Shown piece after piece: positions 1-5,418 of a stretch of DNA of 10,576 nt. The first letter of the stretch is position 1, and every line of letters begins with the position of its first letter. Position numbers and translations under genes: made by a program. Source of the stretch: Phycisphaeraceae bacterium (lineage in GTDB: Bacteria > Planctomycetota > Phycisphaerae > Phycisphaerales > UBA1924); NCBI GenBank assembly GCA_009827215.1, contig WUAJ01000064.1:1-10576 (forward strand). Direction: 5' to 3'. The notes beneath the pieces were generated by a model. It saw only the letters and a program-made list of their open reading frames with translations. It did no database searches and was not told the origin of the DNA.

Positions 1-509
1 AGCCAGCGTTCTTTCTGCTCATCAGTGCCGTAGAGCATAACCGCTTTACATCCGATCGACTGGTGCGCCGAGACCATCACCGCCGTCGATCCACACCGTG
101 TCCCGAGCGTCTCAAGCACACGGTTGTACGAGGTGATCCCCATACCAAGCCCGCCGTGTTCCTTCGGGATGGTCATCCCGAGCACACCCATATCAAAAAG
201 CTTTTTGATCACCCACTCAGGGATGTACTGCTCCTGATCAATCTCCACCGCCGGATGCTCGTTCTTCAGATAGTCCTTCAGCTCCGCGACGAGCTTGTCA
301 CACTCCGCGACCTCTTCAGGGGAGGTCTTCGCAAGCTCCGGATACGGATACAGCAGATCCTCACGCAGCTGACCCCAGAAGTAGTTCTTGACCGCCCCCA
401 TATCGCTAGGTTCAGGTCCGAGCAGCGTCTCCGCGTCCGCGATCATCTTCTGATCACGCTCCGAGACACCCTTCATATTCTTGAGATCCGCTTTCTTTAC
501 ATCTGCCAT
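1..509 (-). CDS. Acyl-CoA dehydrogenase, N-terminal part (cut by window edge)
   Basis: This is the first 169 codons of a gene that continues past the left edge. It should oxidise an acyl-CoA to a 2-enoyl-CoA with FAD, passing electrons to ETF. I see the N-terminal helical domain of the family: IPKEHGGLGMG near residues 114-124, then Y128, followed by the TLGTRCGSTAVMVSAHQS stretch (134-151) and a GTDEQKERWL-type end (161-170). About 80 residues, with an FWGQLREDLLYPYPE segment at 44-58, precede the usual domain start; that long leader resembles FadE/VLCAD-like enzymes of roughly 600 residues more than compact isovaleryl-CoA dehydrogenases of about 390. The ATG start is well supported by an AGGAG site 9 bases upstream. 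It follows the enoyl-CoA hydratase gene after a 62-base gap and probably ends the visible operon. Substrate (isovaleryl-CoA or a straight-chain acyl-CoA) cannot be fixed from this fragment. Confidence 0.88.
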   Translation of the reverse strand, partial: MADVKKADLKNMKGVSERDQKMIADAETLLGPEPSDMGAVKNYFWGQLREDLLYPYPELAKTSPEEVAECDKLVAELKDYLKNEHPAVEIDQEQYIPEWVIKKLFDMGVLGMTIPKEHGGLGMGITSYNRVLETLGTRCGSTAVMVSAHQSIGCKAVMLYGTDEQKERW

Positions 510-518
510 TGGTTGTTT

Positions 519-523
519 CTCCT
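519..523 (-). promoter_or_regulatory. Shine-Dalgarno site of the acyl-CoA dehydrogenase gene
   Basis: AGGAG lies 9 bases before the ATG at 509, within the context TTCAGGAGAA. The same ten bases precede the lipoprotein gene at 4545. These are the two clear ribosome binding sites of the operon, and both serve genes that do not overlap the gene before them. Confidence 0.7.
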
Positions 524-571
524 GAAGAAATCACGCCGAGCAGCTTTCATGCCCGCCGTGCTGTGTGTTGT

Positions 572-1492
572 TTATTTACCCTTGTTGAAGAACGCGTTGA
601 TCGCTTCTTGCGCCGGTTCCGTATGCCGCAAGCGGACCAAGTGATCCCGCTCACGCTGCAGCGCGTCCTTCCATCCAGACCCGATCCCGACCTCAACCGC
701 ATTACACACCGCATCGGTGTGTGGCTGTGATTCAAGCTCGTTCCGCGCGTCGTTCAATGCTTCGTTGAGTTCGTCTGAGTCATCGCGTCCGATGCACCGC
801 ATCGGCGCCCCATCCCGCGTTGGTTGCTCCTGCGAGCCCACCCAAGCACGAGCCGCCGGGATCAGTTCCGCAGCGTCCGATACCGTGACATCAAACAATC
901 CCAGCTCATCCGCCTGATCCGACTTCATAGCACGCCCGTTCGCTGTCATCACGATCGCGTCCTTCGCGTCGATCCGCGATGGGAGCAGGTTCGTCCCGCC
1001 CCACCCAGGACAGATCTTCAATCCCGCCTCAGGAAGCCCAATCAGAAACGGCTTCGCCTCCGGATCAATCAACCCGATCAACCCATCGCAATGCATCGCC
1101 AGTTCCAAACCACCACCCAGCGCCACCGAATGAATCGCGGCTGCAGTGGGGCAGTTGAGATCCGCAATCTTCTGAAACACGCGAGCACCAAACTCAAGAT
1201 ACTCATGCAGCCCCGCATCGTCCATCGCCATGATCGCTTTGAGATCCGCCCCAGCAACAAACGCGCGAGGCGCCGACGAAGCAAGCACAAACCCACCAAG
1301 ATCACCCGGCAGCGAATCAAGCGTCGCATCCAATCGCTGCAACAGCGACTCATCAATCACCACCACCGGACGGCCAGGCTGATCCAACGTCAACACCGCA
1401 ATGGTGGCACCATCAGCGTTCGTGCTCAGCTCAACCGGCAGTAAATCTTGAACCACAGGAATGTCTCGCTCTTGCGGAGGTGAGATCGCCAT
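572..1492 (-). CDS. Enoyl-CoA hydratase, FadB/FadJ N-terminal-half type, stand-alone
   Basis: A crotonase-fold hydratase of 306 residues that should add water to a 2-enoyl-CoA. The oxyanion-hole segment FVAGADLKAI is at about 78-87. ALGGGLELAMHCD (124-136) and GLPEAGLKICPGWGGTNLLP (152-171) carry both catalytic glutamates (about E130 and E155), so hydratase activity is expected. The start of the fold (TLDQPGRPVVVIDE) and the tail after the hydratase core, ending in EAINAFF, match the hydratase half of the fused fatty-oxidation proteins FadB/FadJ. The protein stops just where their 3-hydroxyacyl-CoA dehydrogenase domain would begin. I chose the ATG at 1492; a GTG at 1507 would add five residues, and neither has a well-spaced Shine-Dalgarno. 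A gap of about 115-130 bases separates it from the liuC-like gene upstream, the largest in the operon, so an internal promoter is possible. The substrate is unknown. Confidence 0.88.
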   Translation of the reverse strand: MAISPPQERDIPVVQDLLPVELSTNADGATIAVLTLDQPGRPVVVIDESLLQRLDATLDSLPGDLGGFVLASSAPRAFVAGADLKAIMAMDDAGLHEYLEFGARVFQKIADLNCPTAAAIHSVALGGGLELAMHCDGLIGLIDPEAKPFLIGLPEAGLKICPGWGGTNLLPSRIDAKDAIVMTANGRAMKSDQADELGLFDVTVSDAAELIPAARAWVGSQEQPTRDGAPMRCIGRDDSDELNEALNDARNELESQPHTDAVCNAVEVGIGSGWKDALQRERDHLVRLRHTEPAQEAINAFFNKGK

Positions 1493-1622
1493 TCTTCCGA
1501 CGATCACCGCGCGGATCCGCAGCTCCAGCGGTCAGATATCCTATGCATCACAACCCCAAATAGACAGCAAAAGACCACACCCGCGCCCCCGATTCCAAGC
1601 CCCTCAGAAACAGTTCCAAGCA

Positions 1623-2387
1623 CTATTTCGCAGGCTTCATGCGGGCCGATAACGACGCCTGCGCCTCAGCAGTCCCAAGCACTTGCGCGCTCAGCTTCGC
1701 CCCCTCAAGCACCATCCCCGTCTCGACCACGCCATCAATCTTGTTCAGCAACCCCTTCGTGGTCGCCAGCGCATGCGCACCACCGCTCGCGAGCCGTTCG
1801 ACAATTTCATCAGTCAATGCATCAAGCCCATCGCGATCCTCCGCGAGATGATCAACGAGCCCAACCGCCGCCGCCTCCGCGCCCGACATGATCCCACCCT
1901 TGAGCATCGCCGCGCGAGCGCGTCCCGCGCCCATCTTCGCAACCACCCAAGGCGCGATCACCGCCGGACACAACCCAAGATCCACCTCAGGGAATCCCAG
2001 CTTCGCATCCGCATGCGAAACACTCACATCGCACACACAACTCAAACCACACCCACCCCCAACCGCGGCCCCGTTCACCTTCGCCACCGTCACCATCCCA
2101 AGCTCACGGATCTTGATCGTCAGCTCCGCAAGACTCCGCAGCAAACGCCCCCCAAGCGTCGCATCCCCCGACAACTCAACAAGCACGGCCTTCAAATCCA
2201 TCCCCGCACAAAACGCCTTGCCCGCCCCCGTAATCACCAGCACCGAACACTCCGAATCCCTGAGCGCATCCACATGCGCATGCATCGCCTCCAGCATGTC
2301 CAGCGACATCGAGTTCCGCGCCTCGCCGCGATTCATCACCAAAGTCGCAACCCGTCCATCAATCGTCAATGTTGCCAGTTCACTCAT
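1623..2387 (-). CDS. liuC: LiuC-like 3-methylglutaconyl-CoA hydratase
   Basis: A 254-residue crotonase-family protein, of normal length for a single-domain enoyl-CoA hydratase. In leucine breakdown such an enzyme converts 3-methylglutaconyl-CoA to HMG-CoA. The oxyanion segment FCAGMDLKAV is at 59-68. NGAAVGGGCGLSCVCD (105-120) has Gly114 where classical crotonases have their first catalytic Glu. GFPEVDLGLCPAVIAPWVV (131-149) keeps the second (E134). The pattern 'GGxxGL ... EVxLGLxPAVIxPxVV' is what I know from bacterial LiuC-type hydratases, and the neighbouring HMG-CoA lyase and methylcrotonyl-CoA carboxylase genes support the assignment. The ATG at 2387 follows the previous stop by 9 bases, with a modest AAGG seven bases upstream. 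Family membership is certain; the exact substrate is inferred from motif and context. Confidence 0.87.
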   Translation of the reverse strand: MSELATLTIDGRVATLVMNRGEARNSMSLDMLEAMHAHVDALRDSECSVLVITGAGKAFCAGMDLKAVLVELSGDATLGGRLLRSLAELTIKIRELGMVTVAKVNGAAVGGGCGLSCVCDVSVSHADAKLGFPEVDLGLCPAVIAPWVVAKMGAGRARAAMLKGGIMSGAEAAAVGLVDHLAEDRDGLDALTDEIVERLASGGAHALATTKGLLNKIDGVVETGMVLEGAKLSAQVLGTAEAQASLSARMKPAK

Positions 2388-2396
2388 TGCAATACC

Positions 2397-3140
2397 TTAA
2401 TCCTTCGCGCCCCATAATGCCCCAAGCATCTCACGCTCCTCATCACTCCCCACCCGCGACAGCGACGCCTCTAATCCATCCCCACCAAGCTCACTCGTCC
2501 CCCTCGTGATCACATTCACCAAACGCTTCGTCTCCCGCACCCCAGTGCCACGCTTCGCCGCAAGCGACCGCGCCAGTTCCATCGTCCGCTCGCCAACCGC
2601 TTCCGCATCCGCGACAACCTCATGCACCAACCCGATCGCAAACGCCCGCCGAGCGTCGATCAACCCCGGATCCAGCATCAGCGCCCGCGCCGCCCCAGCC
2701 GGGATCGAAGACATCAAAAACGCCGCCGACACCGCAGGCGAAACCCCGATCTTCACCACCGGATACCCAAGCTGCGCCCCCTCGTCCGCGACGACCACAT
2801 CCGCGCCCCCAAGCATCGCACACCCACCCGCGATCGCGCACCCATGCACACCCATCACGACAGGGACCGCCGCTTCCCGCATCGCGACCACGCACTTCGA
2901 CAACCCCGTCAACAGCGCCCGCATCGTCTCGCCCGATTCATCCGCCGCACACGCCTTGAGATCAAACCCCGCGCAGTACACCTTCCCATTGCCAAGCACC
3001 GCGATCGATCTTGTGTCATCGCCGATCCCTCGAACCGCCGACTCAAATGCCGTCAACATCTCAGGGAGCATCGCGTTGCGCTTCTCGCCCCGATCCAGCA
3101 TGATCGTCGTGACTCCATCCGCAGTGCGTACATCGATCAT
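2397..3140 (-). CDS. Crotonase-fold protein lacking both catalytic glutamates
   Basis: A 247-residue enoyl-CoA hydratase/isomerase family protein. The CoA-binding and oxyanion elements remain: YCAGFDLKAC (55-64), and IAGGCAMLGGAD (103-114) with Gly105 at the oxyanion position. The two acid/base residues of classical hydratases are missing: Ala108 replaces the first Glu and Val128 (in GYPVVKIG, 125-132) the second. It shares the downstream 'SPAV' feature (134-137) and general layout with the LiuC-like product of the next gene, so the pair may be old paralogs. The start is the ATG at 3140, which overlaps the HMG-CoA lyase stop as ATGA. The reading frame stays open for another 50 codons upstream, but that stretch (Arg-, Gly- and Cys-rich) lies in the lyase gene and is not family-like. 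It may do other crotonase chemistry (isomerase, thioesterase, decarboxylase), bind CoA esters without catalysis, or support its paralog. I cannot tell which. Confidence 0.87.
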   Translation of the reverse strand: MIDVRTADGVTTIMLDRGEKRNAMLPEMLTAFESAVRGIGDDTRSIAVLGNGKVYCAGFDLKACAADESGETMRALLTGLSKCVVAMREAAVPVVMGVHGCAIAGGCAMLGGADVVVADEGAQLGYPVVKIGVSPAVSAAFLMSSIPAGAARALMLDPGLIDARRAFAIGLVHEVVADAEAVGERTMELARSLAAKRGTGVRETKRLVNVITRGTSELGGDGLEASLSRVGSDEEREMLGALWGAKD

Positions 3141-4066
3141 CCGATCAACCCCCCCGCATAGATCGATGCCTGCACCATCTCCTCGCGATTCACTTTCGTT
3201 GTTAGCCCCGCATTCCCGACCACATCGAGCACATCGAGCGTCGCGACATTCCCCGGCGCCCGCTTCGTATCCGTTGATGCGTATGGACACCCACCCAATC
3301 CCCCCGCCGAACCATCAAACGATCGCACCCCAACCTCCAGCGCCCTTTCAATACACGCACCAGCATTCCCGAAAGTATCGTGCAAGTGCAGCGTCAGCGT
3401 TGGATCTCCAAAGTCATTGAGCGCCCGCCCATCGAGCCGCTCGATGACATCCAGCAACACCTGCTCGATCGAATCAGGAGTCCCCGCTCCAATCGTGTCA
3501 CCAAGATCAATCTCATCCACCCCAAGCTCAAGCAAACGCGAAGCAACATCCGCGACCTGCGACGACGGGATATCCCCATCAAACGGACACTTGACAATAC
3601 ATGAGATGTACCCACGCACCATCAACCCCTGTGCATGCGCCTCAGGGATGATCGGCGCAAACCGCTCCAGCGTTTCTTCAATCGTCGCATTCGTGTTCTT
3701 GAGCGAGAATCCTTCCGAAGCTGCCGTAAACACCGCGACCTTGTCAATCAGCCGTTCAACGCCATGCTTCTCCCGAGCATCACGATTCACCACAATCGCT
3801 CCCTCAAGCCCCCTCACATTCGGCACCAGCGCCGAGTAGCACACCCCGTCCCGCTTTGTAGGCGCGATCAGATCGAACACCTCCGCCGCGTCCCCAAGCT
3901 GAGGCACCCACTTGGGAGACACAAAGCTGCTCACCTCGACCTCATCAACCCCCGACGCCTCCACCCGCCGCACAAGCTCCGCCTTCTTGGTTGCGTCAAC
4001 AACCACCGACTCCGCCTGGAGCCCGTCGCGTGGAGACACATCCGTGATCCGAATCACCCCGCTCAT
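3137..4066 (-). CDS. mvaB: Hydroxymethylglutaryl-CoA lyase
   Basis: HMG-CoA lyase (309 residues, normal for the bacterial family), a metal-dependent TIM-barrel enzyme that splits HMG-CoA into acetyl-CoA and acetoacetate, the last committed step of leucine catabolism. Visible motifs are SPRDGLQ (11-17, with active-site Arg13 and metal ligand Asp14), the EVSSFVSPKWVPQLGD segment (44-59), the metal-binding HLHDTFG (227-233, His227 and His229) and the signature FDGSAGGLGGCPYA (250-263) with catalytic Cys260. GN at 272-273 is conserved, but the loop between Cys260 and this GN is about four residues longer than in the lyases I know, and the usual Glu after GNVAT is Leu277. Both ends are ATGA overlaps, with the lipoprotein gene upstream and the crotonase-fold gene downstream, so translation is probably coupled. 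Equivalent names are liuE and yngG. Confidence 0.95.
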   Translation of the reverse strand: MSGVIRITDVSPRDGLQAESVVVDATKKAELVRRVEASGVDEVEVSSFVSPKWVPQLGDAAEVFDLIAPTKRDGVCYSALVPNVRGLEGAIVVNRDAREKHGVERLIDKVAVFTAASEGFSLKNTNATIEETLERFAPIIPEAHAQGLMVRGYISCIVKCPFDGDIPSSQVADVASRLLELGVDEIDLGDTIGAGTPDSIEQVLLDVIERLDGRALNDFGDPTLTLHLHDTFGNAGACIERALEVGVRSFDGSAGGLGGCPYASTDTKRAPGNVATLDVLDVVGNAGLTTKVNREEMVQASIYAGGLIG

Positions 4067-4545
4067 TCCGGGCCACCCGCACCGCTTTCACCGGCTCCCC
4101 CTGGATTCTCCAGCTCCGCTTGTTCTTCCTCATCATCCCCAGAGAACTTCAGGAACGGGATCGTCGAGTCAATATTGTTGATCGTCTTGCGAAGCGAAGC
4201 CAGATGCGCACTGACCGCCTGCAGGTCCCCCTTGACCGCCTCGATCCGCTCGTCCATCGTCGTCATGTTGCCATCCATCGCCTCAAGCTTCGCATCAATG
4301 CTCGCGAGCCGCTCACGGATCTTCGACATGTTCTCATCAATCGGACCAAGCGTCGAGTCCAGCTGCGTCTCCAGCTTCTCCAGAAGCTCGTTCGCCCGCT
4401 CAACCTTCGCGAAGCTCTCATCGATCTGCGTCAGCTTTTGATTCGACAACGCGATCTGATCATGGATGTCCTGCACAATACAGCCAGGCATCAGGGCTAG
4501 TAGTATCAATGTGAGCATAGTGGTTAAAGCTTTTTGTGATCTCAT
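4063..4545 (-). CDS. Coiled-coil lipoprotein of unknown function
   Basis: A 160-residue protein I do not recognise. It opens with a lipoprotein signal peptide: a basic start (R2, K5), a hydrophobic core (about 6-19) and LALMPGC with Cys22 as the probable lipidated residue (Met at -3 is a less usual lipobox). Residues about 28-128 are a nearly continuous amphipathic helix with Leu/Ile/Met at heptad-like spacing and many Glu, Lys and Asp, so an elongated coiled coil is likely. A short STIPFLKFSG (127-136) leads into an acidic, Gly/Pro-rich disordered tail. The start is the ATG at 4545, seven bases after AGGAG; an in-frame TTG at 4566 lies upstream of that site. The stop overlaps the HMG-CoA lyase start as ATGA. 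Probable place: anchored in a membrane and facing the periplasm. Why it is coupled to a cytoplasmic lyase is unclear. Confidence 0.85.
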   Translation of the reverse strand: MRSQKALTTMLTLILLALMPGCIVQDIHDQIALSNQKLTQIDESFAKVERANELLEKLETQLDSTLGPIDENMSKIRERLASIDAKLEAMDGNMTTMDERIEAVKGDLQAVSAHLASLRKTINNIDSTIPFLKFSGDDEEEQAELENPGGAGESGAGGPE

Positions 4546-4552
4546 ACCGATT

Positions 4553-4557
4553 CTCCT
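4553..4557 (-). promoter_or_regulatory. Shine-Dalgarno site that fixes the lipoprotein start
   Basis: AGGAG seven bases before the ATG at 4545, in the context TTCAGGAGAA. It lies inside the alternative reading from TTG at 4566, so the site decides for the ATG. The identical ten bases precede the acyl-CoA dehydrogenase start. Confidence 0.72.
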
Positions 4558-4587
4558 GAATGACAATAAAAGCTCTCTGCAATAATA

Positions 4588-5418
4588 TTAGTGATCCAAT
4601 TTTAATAGTTCTTTGAGGCGATCAAGCTCCCAGTATGCCCGCTCATAATCTGGGTCAACTTCTGTTGAACGCTGATAGAGGTCGTGAGCTTCTTGATTCA
4701 GGTCCTTCGATTCGTAAACCAAGGCGAGATTGCAGAGGGTTATTCCATCGTCGGGATGTGCTTCGAGCACCTTCAGCAAGATAGTTTCCGCTTCGTCATA
4801 TTCTTTCATGCCAATCAGCGCTCCAGCCAGATTGGCATGTGCTGGTGAATCGCCATGCTCATCAAGTTGAATCGCTTGTCTAAAGCTTTCGGCGGCACTC
4901 TGATATTGTTCCAAACCCATCTCGCAAACGCCAGCTTTAAACCAGATCATGTAGTTAGGTTCATTGCTTTGAAGGAAGTCGATGCAAGCGTCTCTGGCTT
5001 GTTGGTGCTCGTTAAGATCGCAGAGTGTATCTGCTAGTAGCTTCACAGCATTTGCTGATGTTGGATCCAACTCAAACGATTTTCTTGCATAATCCAGGGC
5101 AAGTTCCAAGTGACCACTACGGAAGTATGCAGCCCCAAGATTGCCAATCAAAATTGGCTCATTTGGATTATCCTTGATTGATTGATCCAAGATCCTTGAG
5201 GCTGCATCTGGTCGACCTCCATATGAAATAGCAATGGCTGAATTGCATATTCCTCTCTTATTGTGAGGGTATTTCTTTTGGAACCGATTCGTCAGTTGAA
5301 TTGCAGTTTCGAGATCATTCTCCTTAATCAAATGATCAATTCGCTCGATATGCTCATCGCTAATCAAAGCCAACTGTTCTTCAGTTAGATTCGTTTTGGA
5401 TAAGAACCTGCGGATCAT
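4588..5418 (-). CDS. TPR-repeat protein
   Basis: A 276-residue cytoplasmic protein (no signal peptide or membrane segment) made almost wholly of tetratricopeptide repeats. Units of about 34 residues can be traced from about 55 to 257, for example NEPILIGNLGAAYFRSGHLE (86-105), then units starting near 122, 155, 191 and 224. Typical residues are A/G at position 8, Y/F at 11, G at 15, A at 20 and P at the end (LDPT, VDPD, AHPDD). A degenerate unit may lie at 21-52. TPR solenoids bind other proteins; no partner is shown. The start is the ATG at 5418, overlapping the carboxylase stop as ATGA. The frame is open 14 codons further back, but that part reads as the carboxylase end. The gene is clearly AT-richer than its neighbours, suggesting a separate origin. 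A 42-base gap separates it from the lipoprotein gene. Confidence 0.88.
   Translation of the reverse strand: MIRRFLSKTNLTEEQLALISDEHIERIDHLIKENDLETAIQLTNRFQKKYPHNKRGICNSAIAISYGGRPDAASRILDQSIKDNPNEPILIGNLGAAYFRSGHLELALDYARKSFELDPTSANAVKLLADTLCDLNEHQQARDACIDFLQSNEPNYMIWFKAGVCEMGLEQYQSAAESFRQAIQLDEHGDSPAHANLAGALIGMKEYDEAETILLKVLEAHPDDGITLCNLALVYESKDLNQEAHDLYQRSTEVDPDYERAYWELDRLKELLKLDH

Larger units (their letters stand above)
4500..5418. other. AT-rich block inside the GC-rich operon
   Basis: Hand counts of G+C over 60-base rows give 22/60 (4501-4560), 29/60 (4621-4680), 20/60 (5221-5280) and 25/60 (5341-5400), against 38/60 at 5701-5760 in the neighbouring carboxylase gene. The shift begins close to the ATGA junction at 5418 and ends within the first codons of the lipoprotein gene, whose later part is again GC-rich. 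The block covers the whole TPR gene, the 42-base gap and the signal-peptide codons. I see no flanking direct repeats, recombinase gene or transposon end. Confidence 0.6.

Noticed and set aside
3221..3238. Nine-base tandem repeat CACATCGAG in the lyase gene
   Set aside because: It encodes LDVLDV at a place where the protein has its usual length, so it is a coincidence of codons rather than an expansion.
3141..3290. 50-codon N-terminal extension of the crotonase-fold protein
   Set aside because: Lies wholly in the HMG-CoA lyase gene, is not family-like, and the ATG at 3140 gives the normal crotonase N-terminus and an ATGA overlap.
2506..3420. Plus-strand frame of 304 codons across the crotonase/lyase junction
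   Set aside because: Ser/Ala/Pro/Thr-rich low-complexity product, spans two well-supported minus-strand genes, no motif.
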